From Flavobacterium turcicum (GTDB taxonomy: Bacteria > Bacteroidota > Bacteroidia > Flavobacteriales > Flavobacteriaceae), in assembly GCF_011365745.1 (NCBI RefSeq), contig NZ_JAAOBY010000008.1:102962-166961 (forward strand): a stretch of 64,000 nt of DNA. The letters are read 5' to 3'. The translations under genes were made by a program, and so were the position numbers. The notes beneath the pieces were generated by a model. That model did not search any database and was not told where the DNA came from. It worked only from the letters and a program-made list of their open reading frames with translations. Positions 1 through 9,452 of this stretch are shown here, in pieces. Positions within the stretch are counted from its first letter, which is position 1. Each line of letters starts with the position of its first letter.

Positions 1-1937
1 CTGAGCAAGGTAAAGTGTTGCCAGAATCTAAACCGTACCACTTTAACATTATTGATACTCCTGGTCACGTTGACTTTACCGTAGAGGTAAACCGTTCACT
101 ACGTGTATTAGATGGTTTAGTGTTTTTATTTAGTGCTGTAGATGGTGTTGAGCCACAATCAGAAACTAACTGGAGACTAGCTGATCAATACAGAGTTCCA
201 CGTATGGGATTCGTTAATAAAATGGACCGTCAAGGATCTAACTTTTTGGCAGTTTGTCAGCAAGTAAGAGACATGTTAAAATCAAATGCTGTAGCGATCA
301 CTTTGCCAATTGGTGAAGAGAATGATTTTAAAGGTGTTGTTGATTTGGTTAAAAACCAAGCTATCGTTTGGCATGATGCTACTCAAGGGGCAACTTTTGA
401 TATCATTGATATTCCAGCTGATATGGTTGACGAAGTGAAAGAGTACAGAGATATTCTTATCGAAGCAGTAGCTGATTACGATGAGAATTTACTTGACAAG
501 TACATGGAAGATCCAGATTCTATTACAGAAGAAGAGATCAATAATGCACTTAGAGCTGCAACTATGGATATGGCTATTATCCCTATGATTGCTGGTTCTT
601 CTTTCAAAAACAAAGGAGTTCAGTTTATGTTAGATGCAGTATGTAAATACTTGCCATCTCCAATGGATAAAGAAGGTATTTCAGGAATTCACCCTGATGA
701 TGCTGAATTATTAGAAGAAGATCAAACTCAAATCTTGCGTAAGCCAGATGTTAAAGAGCCTTTCGCTGCTTTGGCATTTAAAATTGCTACTGACCCATTC
801 GTAGGTCGTTTAGCATTCTTCCGTGCTTACTCAGGTCGTTTAGATGCTGGTTCTTACGTATTGAATACACGTTCTGGTAACAAGGAGAGAATTTCTCGTA
901 TCTACCAAATGCACGCGAACAAACAAAACCCAATCGAATATATCGAGGCAGGTGATATTGGAGCGGCAGTTGGATTTAAAGATATCAAAACTGGAGATAC
1001 ATTGTGTGATGAGAAACACCCAATTATTCTTGAGTCAATGAAATTCCCTGCGCCGGTAATTGGTATCGCTATTGAGCCAAAAACTAAAGCTGACGTTGAT
1101 AAAATGGGTATGGCTTTAGCTAAATTAGCTGAAGAGGATCCAACATTTACAGTGAGAACTGATGAGGCTTCGGGACAAACTATTATCTCAGGTATGGGTG
1201 AGCTTCATTTAGATATCTTGGTTGATAGAATGAAGCGTGAATTCAAGGTTGAAGTAAACCAAGGTGAGCCTCAAGTTGAATACAAAGAAGCTTTTACAAG
1301 ATCAGCTCAACACAGAGAAACTTACAAAAAACAATCTGGAGGACGTGGTAAATTCGGTGATATCGTATTTAGACTAGAGCCTGCTGATGAAGTTGATGGT
1401 AAAGTACCTGTTGGATTACAGTTTGTAAATGAAGTAAAAGGTGGTAACGTTCCTAAAGAATATATTCCTTCTGTAGAAAAAGGTTTCCGTGAGGCTATGA
1501 AACAAGGTCCTTTAGCAGGATACCAAGTAGATAGTTTGAAAGTTACTTTATTAGATGGATCTTTCCACCCTGTGGATTCTGATGCGCTTTCTTTTGAATT
1601 AGCGGCAAGAATGGGTTATAGAGAAGTAGCTAAAGCTGCTGGAGCTGTAATCTTAGAGCCAATCATGAAAATGGAGGTTATTACACCAGAAGAAAACATG
1701 GGAGATATTGTGGGTGATATTAACCGTCGTAGAGGTCAAGTGAATGATATGGGTGACAGAAATGGAGCTAAAACTATCAAAGCTGATGTGCCATTATCTG
1801 AAATGTTTGGATATGTAACAACATTAAGAACATTGTCTTCAGGTCGTGCGACTTCAACAATGGAATTTTCTCACTATTCAGAAACGCCTTCTAATATTTC
1901 AGAGGCAGTAATCAAAAAAGCAAAAGGAAACGCTTAA
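1..1937 (+). CDS. fusA: Elongation factor G, 5'-truncated by window edge
   Basis: Translocation GTPase of the ribosome, cytoplasmic. The reading frame is already open at base 3, so the true start lies upstream; 644 residues are present and roughly the first 75, with the P-loop and switch I, are missing. Visible are the G3 motif DTPGHVDF close to the left edge, G4 NKMD, the G5-type GSSFKNKG, the domain III stretch [15 protein letters not shown] and a domain V segment EPIMKMEV. The stop is 11 bases before rpsJ, so the two are probably cotranscribed, as in the str operon of many bacteria. The GTG codon at 15 is internal and not a start. Family assignment is certain. Confidence 0.98.
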   Translation, partial: EQGKVLPESKPYHFNIIDTPGHVDFTVEVNRSLRVLDGLVFLFSAVDGVEPQSETNWRLADQYRVPRMGFVNKMDRQGSNFLAVCQQVRDMLKSNAVAITLPIGEENDFKGVVDLVKNQAIVWHDATQGATFDIIDIPADMVDEVKEYRDILIEAVADYDENLLDKYMEDPDSITEEEINNALRAATMDMAIIPMIAGSSFKNKGVQFMLDAVCKYLPSPMDKEGISGIHPDDAELLEEDQTQILRKPDVKEPFAALAFKIATDPFVGRLAFFRAYSGRLDAGSYVLNTRSGNKERISRIYQMHANKQNPIEYIEAGDIGAAVGFKDIKTGDTLCDEKHPIILESMKFPAPVIGIAIEPKTKADVDKMGMALAKLAEEDPTFTVRTDEASGQTIISGMGELHLDILVDRMKREFKVEVNQGEPQVEYKEAFTRSAQHRETYKKQSGGRGKFGDIVFRLEPADEVDGKVPVGLQFVNEVKGGNVPKEYIPSVEKGFREAMKQGPLAGYQVDSLKVTLLDGSFHPVDSDALSFELAARMGYREVAKAAGAVILEPIMKMEVITPEENMGDIVGDINRRRGQVNDMGDRNGAKTIKADVPLSEMFGYVTTLRTLSSGRATSTMEFSHYSETPSNISEAVIKKAKGNA

Positions 1938-1948
1938 TCTTTAAGAAA

Positions 1949-2254
1949 ATGAGTCAAAAAATCAGAATAAAATTAAAATCTTACGATCACATGTTGGTAG
2001 ACAAGTCTGCTGAGAAGATTGTAAAAACAGTAAAAACTACTGGTGCTGTTGTAACTGGTCCTATTCCGTTGCCAACTCACAAAAAATTGTTTACAGTATT
2101 GCGTTCACCGCACGTAAACAAAAAAGCAAGAGAGCAGTTTGAAGTAATGTCATACAAGAGATTGATTGATATTTATTCATCTTCATCAAAAACTATTGAT
2201 GCTTTAATGAAACTTGAATTGCCAAGTGGAGTAGAAGTTGAAATAAAAGTATAA
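1949..2254 (+). CDS. rpsJ: 30S ribosomal protein S10 (uS10, NusE)
   Basis: Component of the 30S head and, as NusE, a partner of NusB and NusG in antitermination. The 101 residues match the usual length; the loop region with PTHKK and RSPHVNKK is diagnostic. The gene is 11 bases behind fusA and directly followed by a strong terminator. It is therefore transcriptionally attached to fusA and cut off from rplC, with which it shares an operon in Escherichia coli. The start has no Shine-Dalgarno sequence, as expected for Bacteroidota, whose 16S tail is occluded by bS21. Confidence 0.98.
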
Positions 2255-2271
2255 TTTTTTTATATTTTAAT

Positions 2272-2306
2272 AAAAAAAGCGAAACAGAAATGTTTCGCTT
2301 TTTTTT
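2272..2306 (+). terminator. Intrinsic terminator after fusA-rpsJ
   Basis: A 14-bp perfect inverted repeat, AAAAAAGCGAAACA paired with TGTTTCGCTTTTTT around a GAAA tetraloop, runs into a T tract. It lies 18 bases behind the rpsJ stop and ends the fusA-rpsJ transcript. Confidence 0.9.
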
Positions 2307-2523
2307 ATGTTCTTTTATTTACTTTTTGTGTTATATTTTTACTAAGTAAAATTTAGTAATCCCTTGTTATTCGGGTGTTTTCATGGTTTTTCTCAACTTT
2401 ATTTTTGCTTTTTTTGACTGGCGAATACTGTTTTTGTCGCCTGATTTTTCATGGCAAAGTTTTTTGTTTTCTGTTTTTTGTTTTCTTTAATTGTGATAAT
2501 GAGGGATTTAATTTTTGTAACTG

Positions 2524-2555
2524 TTTGGTATATTCGATTTTAATATATACTTTTG
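2524..2555 (+). promoter_or_regulatory. Promoter of the rplC (S10-spc-alpha) operon
   Basis: A TTTG -33 box at 2524-2527 and a TACTTTTG -7 box (consensus TAnnTTTG) at 2548-2555 are separated by 20 bases, within the range known for Flavobacterium sigma-A promoters. The expected start site is near 2558-2562, about 65 bases before rplC. No other good promoter was seen until the end of the cluster, so this may drive the whole run to rplQ. Confidence 0.75.
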
Positions 2556-2556
2556 C

Positions 2557-2600
2557 ACTCCCTGTTTGAAAGCTTCTGTTGTTTTCAAATTGAAGGGAGT
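2557..2600 (+). promoter_or_regulatory. Candidate r-protein leader hairpin before rplC
   Basis: ACTCCC (2557-2562) pairs with GGGAGT (2595-2600), and inside it TTTGAAA (2565-2571) pairs with TTTCAAA (2583-2589). The internal loop is asymmetric (2 against 5 bases) and the apical loop has 11 bases. The element sits in the 5' leader of the ribosomal operon, where L4-type autoregulation occurs in other bacteria. The first stem bases may overlap the transcription start, so the outer helix is less certain. Confidence 0.45.
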
Positions 2601-2624
2601 TTTAGTAATTAATAATTAATATTT

Positions 2625-3242
2625 ATGTCTGGGTTAATTGGTAGAAAAATCGGCATGACTAGTATTTTCGACGAAAACGGGAAAAACATTCCTTGTACAG
2701 TAATCGAAGCAGGTCCATGCGTTGTTACCCAAGTCAGAACCAAAGGTGTTGACGGGTATGAAGCGTTGCAACTAGGTTTCGATGACAAAAACGAGAAACA
2801 TTCCACAAAAGCGGCTTTAGGTCACTTTAAAAAAGCGGGAACTGTTGCTAAGAAAAAAGTCGTTGAATTCCAAGATTTTGCAACTGAACAAAAATTAGGA
2901 GATCTTATTGATGTTTCTATTTTTGCTGAAGGAGAATTTGTAGATGTACAAGGTGTATCTAAAGGTAAAGGTTTTCAAGGGGTTGTAAAACGTCACGGTT
3001 TTGGTGGTGTTGGTCAAGCAACTCACGGTCAACACAACCGTTTAAGAGCGCCAGGTTCTGTGGGAGCTTCTTCTTATCCATCTAGAGTATTCAAAGGAAT
3101 GCGTATGGCTGGTAGAATGGGAGGAGACAATGTAAAAGTTCAAAACCTTAGAGTTTTAAAAGTAGTTGCTGAGAAGAACCTACTTGTTATTAAAGGATGT
3201 GTTCCTGGTCATAACAACTCTTATGTAATCATTCAGAAGTAA
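2625..3242 (+). CDS. rplC: 50S ribosomal protein L3 (uL3)
   Basis: Early assembly protein of the large subunit near the peptidyl-transferase centre. It has 205 residues, with the typical N-terminal [15 protein letters not shown] and the central extension [18 protein letters not shown] reaching into 23S rRNA. The segment corresponding to the methylated glutamine region of E. coli L3 (GSIGQNQTP) reads GSVGASSYP, so there is no glutamine to modify. The stop overlaps the rplD start by one base (TAATG), implying translational coupling. Confidence 0.98.
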   Translation: MSGLIGRKIGMTSIFDENGKNIPCTVIEAGPCVVTQVRTKGVDGYEALQLGFDDKNEKHSTKAALGHFKKAGTVAKKKVVEFQDFATEQKLGDLIDVSIFAEGEFVDVQGVSKGKGFQGVVKRHGFGGVGQATHGQHNRLRAPGSVGASSYPSRVFKGMRMAGRMGGDNVKVQNLRVLKVVAEKNLLVIKGCVPGHNNSYVIIQK

Positions 3243-3871
3243 TGGAAGCAAAAGTATTAGATTTCAACGGAAAAGATACTGGAAGAAAAGTGCAACTTTC
3301 TGATTCAGTATTTGGTATCGAACCAAACAAACACGCTGTATACCTTGATGTGAAGCAATATCTTGCTAATCAAAGACAAGGAACGCACAAAGCTAAAGAA
3401 AGAGCTGAAGTAGCGGGAAGTACACGTAAGATTAAAAAACAAAAAGGAACTGGTACTGCTCGTGCGGGTAGTGCAAAGAATCCATTGTTTAAAGGTGGTG
3501 GAACTGTTTTTGGACCAAGACCAAGAAGTTATTCATTCAAATTGAATAAAAGCTTGAAGCGTTTGGCAAGAAAATCGGCTTTCTCACTTAAAGCTAAAGA
3601 GTCAAACATTATCGTTCTTGAAGACTTTAATTTTGAAACTCCAAACACTAAAAATTTCATTAACGTTTTGAAAGCTTTAGAGTTAGAAAATAAAAAATCA
3701 TTATTTGTATTGGGTGATACCAATAAAAATGTATATTTGTCCTCACGTAATTTGAAGGGTTCAAATGTCGTAAGTAGCTTAGAATTAAGTACTTATGATA
3801 TTTTAAATGCTAATAATTTAGTTCTTTTAGAGAGTTCTTTGGAGGTAATTGAAGAAAATTTAAGTAAATAA
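3242..3871 (+). CDS. rplD: 50S ribosomal protein L4 (uL4)
   Basis: Lines part of the peptide exit tunnel and in enterobacteria represses its own S10 operon. It has 209 residues; the tunnel loop with GTGTARAGS and FKGGGTVFGPRPRSY is clear. The start codon overlaps the rplC stop by one base. As the classical S10-operon repressor it is the obvious candidate ligand for the hairpin upstream of rplC, but the sequence does not show this directly. Confidence 0.98.
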   Translation: MEAKVLDFNGKDTGRKVQLSDSVFGIEPNKHAVYLDVKQYLANQRQGTHKAKERAEVAGSTRKIKKQKGTGTARAGSAKNPLFKGGGTVFGPRPRSYSFKLNKSLKRLARKSAFSLKAKESNIIVLEDFNFETPNTKNFINVLKALELENKKSLFVLGDTNKNVYLSSRNLKGSNVVSSLELSTYDILNANNLVLLESSLEVIEENLSK

Positions 3872-3877
3872 TAGGAC

Positions 3878-4168
3878 ATGAGCATCATAATTAAGCCTAT
3901 AGTAACGGAAAAAGTAACCAAAGAAAGTGAAGTTTTAAACCGCTTCGGATTTGTTGTGAACAGAAAAGCAAACAAAGTTGAGATTAAGAAAGCTGTTGAA
4001 GCTGCTTATGGAGTAACTGTTTTGAGTGTGAACACAATGAACGTAAGACCGGATAGAACTACAAAATACACTAAAAGTGGTTTGATCAGTGGAAAGACAA
4101 ATGCAATCAAAAAAGCAATTGTTCAAGTACAAGAAGGAGAAACAATTGATTTTTACAACAATATCTAA
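3878..4168 (+). CDS. rplW: 50S ribosomal protein L23 (uL23)
   Basis: Sits at the tunnel exit and docks trigger factor and SRP. The 96 residues match family length, with the N-terminal IIKPIVTEKVT and the central FVVNRKANKVEIKKAVE typical of L23. It follows rplD after 6 bases and precedes rplB by 6, so the three are one translational block. Confidence 0.97.
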   Translation: MSIIIKPIVTEKVTKESEVLNRFGFVVNRKANKVEIKKAVEAAYGVTVLSVNTMNVRPDRTTKYTKSGLISGKTNAIKKAIVQVQEGETIDFYNNI

Positions 4169-4174
4169 GATAAA

Positions 4175-4999
4175 ATGTCAGTAAGAAAATTAAAACCTAT
4201 TACCCCAGGTCAGCGATTTAGAGTTGTGAATGGTTATGACGCCATTACAACTGATAAGCCGGAACGCTCTTTGATAGCGCCGATAAAAAACTCTGGAGGT
4301 AGAAATAGTCAAGGAAAGATGACCATGCGTTATACGGGTGGTGGTCACAAGCAGAGATATCGTATTATTGATTTTAAACGTGCTAAGGATGGTATTCCTG
4401 CTACGGTAAAATCAATTGAGTACGATCCAAATCGTACTGCTTTTATCGCATTGTTGGCTTACGCTGATGGTGAGAAAACATATATTATTGCACAAAACGG
4501 TTTGAAAGTTGGTCAGAAATTAGTTTCTGGTCCAGAATCTCAACCTGAAATTGGTAATACTTTGCCTTTAAGTAGAGTTCCACTAGGAACTGTTATCTCT
4601 TGCATCGAGTTACGTCCAGGTCAAGGAGCAGTAATCGCTCGTTCAGCTGGTACTTTTGCTCAGTTAATGGCAAGAGATGGAAAATATGCAACAATTAAAA
4701 TGCCATCTGGAGAAACAAGATTGATCTTGTTGACTTGTTCGGCTACAATTGGAGCTGTATCGAATTCAGATCATCAATTAGTAGTATCAGGAAAAGCTGG
4801 TAGAACTAGATGGTTAGGAAGAAGACCTAGAACAAGACCTGTTGCAATGAACCCTGTCGATCACCCAATGGGTGGTGGTGAAGGACGTTCTTCTGGTGGA
4901 CATCCACGTTCAAGAAATGGAATACCAGCTAAAGGTTATAGAACTCGTTCTAAGAAAAACCCGAGTAATAAGTATATCGTAGAACGTAGAAAGAAATAA
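4175..4999 (+). CDS. rplB: 50S ribosomal protein L2 (uL2)
   Basis: Primary 23S rRNA-binding protein needed for subunit association and peptidyl transfer. It has 274 residues, an N-terminal OB fold and a C-terminal SH3-like domain. The conserved C-terminal loop [17 protein letters not shown] keeps the histidine equivalent to E. coli His229; the following His of the E. coli DHPH motif is Met here. The basic C-terminal tail contacts the peptidyl-transferase centre. Confidence 0.98.
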   Translation: MSVRKLKPITPGQRFRVVNGYDAITTDKPERSLIAPIKNSGGRNSQGKMTMRYTGGGHKQRYRIIDFKRAKDGIPATVKSIEYDPNRTAFIALLAYADGEKTYIIAQNGLKVGQKLVSGPESQPEIGNTLPLSRVPLGTVISCIELRPGQGAVIARSAGTFAQLMARDGKYATIKMPSGETRLILLTCSATIGAVSNSDHQLVVSGKAGRTRWLGRRPRTRPVAMNPVDHPMGGGEGRSSGGHPRSRNGIPAKGYRTRSKKNPSNKYIVERRKK

Positions 5000-5005
5000 T
5001 AAGAT

Positions 5006-5284
5006 ATGGCACGTTCATTAAAAAAAGGACCTTTCGTTCATTATAAGTTAGATAAGAAAGTTCAGGAAAACATAGCAGGTGGAAACAAAGGAGTGGTTAA
5101 GACTTGGTCTAGAGCTTCTATGATTACTCCAGATTTTGTTGGTCAAACTATCGCAGTTCACAACGGTCGTCAATTTGTACCGGTATACGTAACTGAGAAC
5201 ATGGTAGGTCACAAATTAGGAGAATTTTCACCAACTAGATCTTTTAGAGGTCATGCTGGAGCAAAAAATAAAGGTAAAAAATAA
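5006..5284 (+). CDS. rpsS: 30S ribosomal protein S19 (uS19)
   Basis: Head protein that binds 16S rRNA with S13 and contacts the A-site tRNA. It has 92 residues; [11 protein letters not shown] and the C-terminal [13 protein letters not shown] are family signatures. It is 6 bases behind rplB and 6 bases before rplV, in the classical position. Confidence 0.98.
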   Translation: MARSLKKGPFVHYKLDKKVQENIAGGNKGVVKTWSRASMITPDFVGQTIAVHNGRQFVPVYVTENMVGHKLGEFSPTRSFRGHAGAKNKGKK

Positions 5285-5290
5285 GAAGCA

Positions 5291-5704
5291 ATGGGAGTTC
5301 GTAAAAGAGAAACAGCAGATGCGAGAAAAGAGGCTAATAAGTCTATTGCTTTCGCAAAATTGAATAACTGCCCTACTTCACCTAGAAAAATGCGCTTAGT
5401 AGCGGACTTGGTAAGAGGTCAGAAGGTAGAAAGAGCACTTAACATTTTGAGATTTAGTTCTAAAGAAGCTTCAAGAAAATTAGAAAAATTATTATTATCT
5501 GCGATCAACAACTGGGAGCAAAAAAATAGTGAAGCTAGTTTAGAAGAAGCTGGATTATTTGTTAAGGAGATCCGTGTAGATGGTGGTATGATGTTGAAAA
5601 GACTTCGTCCAGCACCACAAGGAAGAGCACACAGAATAAGAAAACGTTCCAACCACGTAACAATCGTGTTAGGAGCTATCAATAACACACAAAGCAATTC
5701 TTAA
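5291..5704 (+). CDS. rplV: 50S ribosomal protein L22 (uL22)
   Basis: Contacts all 23S domains and forms the tunnel constriction with L4. It has 137 residues, slightly longer than the E. coli protein because of an N-terminal extension (about 20 residues, rich in Arg, Lys and Ala). The core motif [18 protein letters not shown] and the beta-hairpin segment [18 protein letters not shown] are clear. It lies 5 bases before rpsC. Confidence 0.97.
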   Translation: MGVRKRETADARKEANKSIAFAKLNNCPTSPRKMRLVADLVRGQKVERALNILRFSSKEASRKLEKLLLSAINNWEQKNSEASLEEAGLFVKEIRVDGGMMLKRLRPAPQGRAHRIRKRSNHVTIVLGAINNTQSNS

Positions 5705-5709
5705 GCAGC

Positions 5710-6468
5710 ATGGGACAAAAGACAAATCCAATTGGAAATAGACTTGGTATCATCAGAGGATGGGACTCAAACTGGTATGGTGGAAATGATTACGGTGATA
5801 AATTAGCCGAAGATCACAAAATCAGAAAGTATATCCATGCTCGTTTATCAAAAGCTAGTGTATCTAAAGTAATCATCGAGAGAACTTTGAAACTTGTAAC
5901 CGTTACTATCACTACTGCTAGACCTGGTATAATTATCGGAAAAGGCGGACAAGAGGTAGACAAGTTGAAAGAAGAACTTAAGAAAGTTACTGACAAAGAG
6001 GTTCAAATCAATATTTTTGAAATCAAAAGACCTGAGCTTGACGCGTATCTAGTTGCTACAAGCATCTGTCGTCAAATCGAAAGCAGAATTTCTTACAGAC
6101 GTGCAATTAAAATGGCTATTGCTGCTTCTATGCGTATGAACGCTGAAGGTATCAAAGTTTTAATTTCTGGTCGTTTGAATGGTGCTGAGATGGCTCGTTC
6201 AGAAGGTTTCAAAGAAGGTAGAATTCCTCTATCAACTTTCAGAGCTGATATTGATTATGCTTTGGCAGAAGCTCATACTACTTATGGTAGAATGGGAATC
6301 AAAGTATGGATCATGAAAGGTGAAGTTTATGGAAAGAGAGATCTTTCTCCACTAGCCGGAATGGACAAAAAACAATCTGGTGCCGGTGGTAAAGGTGGTG
6401 ATTCTCCAAGAGGAGATAGAAAGCCTTTCAACAAAGGTGGAAAGCCAGACGCTCGTAAACGAAAGTAA
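5710..6468 (+). CDS. rpsC: 30S ribosomal protein S3 (uS3)
   Basis: Forms part of the mRNA entry tunnel and helicase. The 252 residues comprise an N-terminal region beginning [20 protein letters not shown], a type II KH domain with the RNA-binding [18 protein letters not shown], and a C-terminal S3 domain. About 25 extra Gly, Lys and Arg-rich residues follow the usual end, a tail often seen in Bacteroidota S3 proteins. The rplP start follows after 18 bases. Confidence 0.98.
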   Translation: MGQKTNPIGNRLGIIRGWDSNWYGGNDYGDKLAEDHKIRKYIHARLSKASVSKVIIERTLKLVTVTITTARPGIIIGKGGQEVDKLKEELKKVTDKEVQINIFEIKRPELDAYLVATSICRQIESRISYRRAIKMAIAASMRMNAEGIKVLISGRLNGAEMARSEGFKEGRIPLSTFRADIDYALAEAHTTYGRMGIKVWIMKGEVYGKRDLSPLAGMDKKQSGAGGKGGDSPRGDRKPFNKGGKPDARKRK

Positions 6469-6486
6469 TTTTTAAAGTAAAGAAAA

Positions 6487-6912
6487 ATGTTACAGCCTAA
6501 AAGAACAAAGTACCGTAAGGTACAAAAGGGTAAAATGAAAGGGAATTCTCAAAGAGGGCACGAACTTTCAAATGGAATGTTTGGAATTAAATCTGTACAT
6601 GAAGATGGAATGTTCTTAACCTCTCGTCAAATCGAGGCTGCGCGTATTGCTGCAACTCGTTACATGAAAAGAGAAGGACAATTATGGATTAAAATATTTC
6701 CAGACAAACCTATCACTAAGAAGCCTTTAGAGGTACGTATGGGTAAAGGTAAAGGAGCAGTTGAGTATTGGGCTGCTGTTGTTAAACCCGGAAGAATTAT
6801 GTTTGAAGTTGGAGGAGTACCTTTGTCAGTTGCAAAAGAGGCGTTACGTCTTGCGGCTCAAAAGCTTCCAGTAAAAACTAAGTTTGTCGTAGCTAGAGAT
6901 TTCGAAGCATAA
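6487..6912 (+). CDS. rplP: 50S ribosomal protein L16 (uL16)
   Basis: Late assembly protein at the A-site side of the peptidyl-transferase centre. It has 141 residues; [19 protein letters not shown] at the N terminus, the [20 protein letters not shown] loop and the [16 protein letters not shown] terminus are standard. It sits between rpsC and rpmC. Confidence 0.98.
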   Translation: MLQPKRTKYRKVQKGKMKGNSQRGHELSNGMFGIKSVHEDGMFLTSRQIEAARIAATRYMKREGQLWIKIFPDKPITKKPLEVRMGKGKGAVEYWAAVVKPGRIMFEVGGVPLSVAKEALRLAAQKLPVKTKFVVARDFEA

Positions 6913-6923
6913 TCTATATTATT

Positions 6924-7109
6924 ATGAAACAATCAGAAATAAAAAATCTTTCTGCAGCAGAGTTGCAAGAGAAGCTTAGCCAGACTAAGAAAACCTATGC
7001 TGATCTAAAAATGGCTCACGCTATTTCACCAATTGAGAATCCACTTCAAATTAGAATTGTGAGAAGAACAGTTGCAAGATTAGCTACCGAACTTACTAAA
7101 AGACAATAA
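6924..7109 (+). CDS. rpmC: 50S ribosomal protein L29 (uL29)
   Basis: Small helical protein at the tunnel exit next to L23. It has 61 residues and an SAAELQEKL start helix; IENPLQIRIVRRTVARLATEL is the second helix typical of the family. It precedes rpsQ by 17 bases. Confidence 0.96.
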   Translation: MKQSEIKNLSAAELQEKLSQTKKTYADLKMAHAISPIENPLQIRIVRRTVARLATELTKRQ

Positions 7110-7126
7110 CTGTAGTCTGCTGAAAG

Positions 7127-7387
7127 ATGGAAGAAAAAAGAAATTTAAGAAAAGAGAGAATTGGTGTTGTAACTTCTGACAAAATGGACAAGTCTATTGT
7201 TGTTGCTGAAGTACGTAGAGTAAAACACCCATTATACGGTAAGTTCGTGTTGAAAACTAAAAAGTATCACGCACACGACGAAATGAACGACTGCAATGTT
7301 GGAGATACAGTAAGGATTAGTGAAACACGTCCTTTGAGTAAAACAAAATGTTGGAGGTTAGTTGAAATCTTAGAAAGAGCTAAATAA
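7127..7387 (+). CDS. rpsQ: 30S ribosomal protein S17 (uS17)
   Basis: Primary 16S rRNA-binding OB-fold protein of the body. It has 86 residues with [19 protein letters not shown] and the C-terminal [19 protein letters not shown]. It is separated from rplN by only 2 bases, so the two are likely translationally coupled. Confidence 0.97.
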   Translation: MEEKRNLRKERIGVVTSDKMDKSIVVAEVRRVKHPLYGKFVLKTKKYHAHDEMNDCNVGDTVRISETRPLSKTKCWRLVEILERAK

Positions 7388-7389
7388 TT

Positions 7390-7758
7390 ATGGTACAACA
7401 AGAATCAAGACTAAAAGTAGCAGATAACACTGGAGCAAAGGAAGTTTTAACTATCCGTGTTTTAGGAGGTACTAAAAGAAGATATGCCTCTGTTGGTGAC
7501 AAAATTGTAGTTTCTATCAAAGATACTGCTCCTAACGGAAGCGTTAAAAAAGGAGCTGTTTCAACTGCAGTTGTTGTACGTACCAAAAAAGAAGTAAGAA
7601 GAGCCGATGGTTCATACATCAGATTTGATGATAACGCTTGCGTTTTATTAAATGCTGCTGGTGAAATGAGAGGTACTCGTGTTTTTGGTCCAGTAGCAAG
7701 AGAACTTCGTGAAAAACAATTCATGAAAATTGTATCATTAGCACCAGAAGTGCTTTAA
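7390..7758 (+). CDS. rplN: 50S ribosomal protein L14 (uL14)
   Basis: Forms inter-subunit bridges and is the docking site of the silencing factor RsfS. It has 122 residues, the invariant length, starting [18 protein letters not shown] and containing the signature [19 protein letters not shown]. It is followed after 11 bases by rplX. Confidence 0.98.
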   Translation: MVQQESRLKVADNTGAKEVLTIRVLGGTKRRYASVGDKIVVSIKDTAPNGSVKKGAVSTAVVVRTKKEVRRADGSYIRFDDNACVLLNAAGEMRGTRVFGPVARELREKQFMKIVSLAPEVL

Positions 7759-7769
7759 TTCGTTTTAAG

Positions 7770-8084
7770 ATGATAAAGCTAAAAATTAAATCAGGTGACA
7801 TCGTAAGAGTAATTGCTGGAGATCACAAAGGTGCTGAAGGTAAAGTTTTACGTGTTGACCGCGAGAAAAACAAAGCAATTGTTGAAGGTGTAAATATGGT
7901 TTCTAAACATACGAAACCAAGTGCAAAAAGCCCTCAAGGTGGTATTGTAAAGAAAGAGGCTCCAATTCAAATCTCTAATATTTCTCTTATTGATCCTAAA
8001 ACTAAGGAAACAACAAGAGTAGGTGTAAGAGTTGAAGGAGATAAGAAAGTAAGATTTTCAAAAAAATCTAATCAAGTACTATAG
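7770..8084 (+). CDS. rplX: 50S ribosomal protein L24 (uL24)
   Basis: Assembly initiator near the tunnel exit. It has 104 residues, with a KOW motif near the N terminus ([20 protein letters not shown]) and the [20 protein letters not shown] loop. It lies 2 bases upstream of rplE, consistent with coupling. Confidence 0.97.
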   Translation: MIKLKIKSGDIVRVIAGDHKGAEGKVLRVDREKNKAIVEGVNMVSKHTKPSAKSPQGGIVKKEAPIQISNISLIDPKTKETTRVGVRVEGDKKVRFSKKSNQVL

Positions 8085-8086
8085 TA

Positions 8087-8638
8087 ATGGCGTATATACC
8101 TAGACTAAAAGAAGAATATAAGAGCAGAGTAATTGCTGCTCTTAAAGAGGAATTCGGATACGTAAACGTAATGCAGGTTCCAAAATTGGACAAAATCGTT
8201 TTAAGTAAAGGAGTTGGTGCAGCTGTATCTGATAAAAAACTTATCGACTATGCAGTTGAAGAGTTAACAAAGATCACTGGACAGAAAGCAGTTTCTACAA
8301 TTTCAAAGAAAGACGTTGCGTCATTTAAATTGAGAAAAGGAATGCCAATTGGAGCAAAAGTAACTTTGCGTGGTGAAAGAATGTATGAGTTTTTAGATAG
8401 ACTTATCACTTCAGCTTTACCACGAGTAAGAGACTTTAGCGGAATTAAAGCTACTGGTTTTGATGGAAGAGGTAATTATAACCTTGGAGTTTTAGAGCAA
8501 ATCATTTTCCCTGAAATTGATATTGACAAAGTTAACAAGATTTCAGGAATGGATATCACTTTTGTAACTACTGCTAAAACAGATAAAGAAGCAAAGTCTC
8601 TATTAACAGAATTAGGATTACCTTTTAAAAAGAATTAA
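8087..8638 (+). CDS. rplE: 50S ribosomal protein L5 (uL5)
   Basis: Binds 5S rRNA and forms bridges to S13. It has 183 residues; [16 protein letters not shown] and the [13 protein letters not shown] segment (PRVRDFSGI) are diagnostic, and the protein ends in LGLPFKKN. rpsN begins 3 bases after the stop. Confidence 0.98.
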   Translation: MAYIPRLKEEYKSRVIAALKEEFGYVNVMQVPKLDKIVLSKGVGAAVSDKKLIDYAVEELTKITGQKAVSTISKKDVASFKLRKGMPIGAKVTLRGERMYEFLDRLITSALPRVRDFSGIKATGFDGRGNYNLGVLEQIIFPEIDIDKVNKISGMDITFVTTAKTDKEAKSLLTELGLPFKKN

Positions 8639-8641
8639 GAC

Positions 8642-8911
8642 ATGGCTAAAGAATCAATGAAAGCCCGTGAGGTGAAGAGAGAAAAAACAGTAGCAAAGTA
8701 TGCTGAGAAAAGAAAAGCTTTGTTAGAAGCTGGAGATTTCGTAGGTTTGCAAAAGTTACCAAAAAACGCTTCCCCAGTTCGTTTGCACAATCGTTGTAAA
8801 TTAACAGGTAGACCAAGAGGATATATGCGTCAATTCGGTATTTCACGTGTTACTTTCCGTGAGATGGCAAACAACGGATTGATTCCAGGTGTTAAAAAAG
8901 CATCTTGGTAA
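8642..8911 (+). CDS. rpsN: 30S ribosomal protein S14 (uS14), zinc-free long form
   Basis: Head protein bound late in 30S assembly. It has 89 residues, matching the long form without the CxxC-CxxC zinc ribbon; a single cysteine remains in [20 protein letters not shown]. It is the last gene before a 124-bp structured gap that splits the spc block. Confidence 0.97.
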   Translation: MAKESMKAREVKREKTVAKYAEKRKALLEAGDFVGLQKLPKNASPVRLHNRCKLTGRPRGYMRQFGISRVTFREMANNGLIPGVKKASW

Positions 8912-9035
8912 TACGCAAGAGATTGCGTTCTGATACAGACTTGACTTTGTGTTAAGTCTGTATTATTGATATTTATAAATTGGTTTAAGGTTCAATAAAT
9001 AGTTTATTGAAAACCAAGACCGCAAATTAATACAT
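8912..9035 (+). promoter_or_regulatory. Candidate structured leader between rpsN and rpsH
   Basis: Three consecutive hairpins fill this gap. The first is ACGCAA (8913-8918) with TTGCGT (8923-8928) around a GAGA loop. The second is TACAGACTT (8934-8942) with AAGTCTGTA (8954-8962). The third is TTCAATAAA (8991-8999) with TTTATTGAA (9003-9011), extended by TTGGTTT (8980-8986) pairing with AAACCAA (9011-9017) across an AAGG bulge. None is followed by a T tract, so they are not terminators. The position directly before rpsH suggests an r-protein operator or processing site; S8 is the spc regulator in E. coli. Confidence 0.5.
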
Positions 9036-9434
9036 ATGTATACAGATCCGATTGCTGATTATTTGACAAGAGTTCGTAATGCTGTGGCTGCAAACCACAA
9101 AGTTGTAGAAATTCCTGCATCTAATCTAAAAAAAGAAATAACTAAGATCCTTTTCGATCAAGGTTACATCTTGAGTTACAAATTTGAAGACAACGCTGTT
9201 CAGGGGTCTATCAAAATTGCTTTGAAGTATGATAAAGATACTAAGGAGTCAGTAATTAAAGATATCCAGAGAATTAGTAAACCAGGTTTACGTAAATACT
9301 CAAGTTCTGCTAATATCCCAAGAATCCTTAATGGATTAGGAATTGCAATTGTTTCAACTTCAAAAGGGTTGATGACAGGTAAGCAAGCGAAGCAGTTAAA
9401 TGTGGGTGGTGAAGTAATTTGTTACGTATACTAA
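9036..9434 (+). CDS. rpsH: 30S ribosomal protein S8 (uS8)
   Basis: Primary binder of 16S helix 21 and translational repressor of the spc operon in E. coli. It has 132 residues; [19 protein letters not shown] and the C-terminal [19 protein letters not shown] are characteristic. It is preceded by the three-hairpin gap, so autoregulation at this point is plausible but unproven. Confidence 0.98.
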   Translation: MYTDPIADYLTRVRNAVAANHKVVEIPASNLKKEITKILFDQGYILSYKFEDNAVQGSIKIALKYDKDTKESVIKDIQRISKPGLRKYSSSANIPRILNGLGIAIVSTSKGLMTGKQAKQLNVGGEVICYVY

Positions 9435-9452
9435 TTTAAAGACTATAATAAG

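Larger units (their letters stand above)
2307..2624 (+). other. Gene-free gap between rpsJ and rplC
   Basis: After the terminator there are about 320 bases without a credible gene. The left part is a T-rich tract; a 64-codon open frame inside it (2375-2569) is rich in Phe, Leu and Cys and looks like a composition artefact. The right part carries the promoter and hairpin listed separately, which drive and may regulate the rplC operon. Confidence 0.8.

Noticed and set aside
2375..2569. 64-codon plus-strand open frame in the rpsJ-rplC gap
   Set aside because: Dominated by Phe, Leu and Cys from T-rich DNA, overlaps the promoter of rplC, and no recognisable domain.
5419..5697. 92-codon minus-strand open frame across rplV
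   Set aside because: Antisense shadow of a certain ribosomal protein gene.
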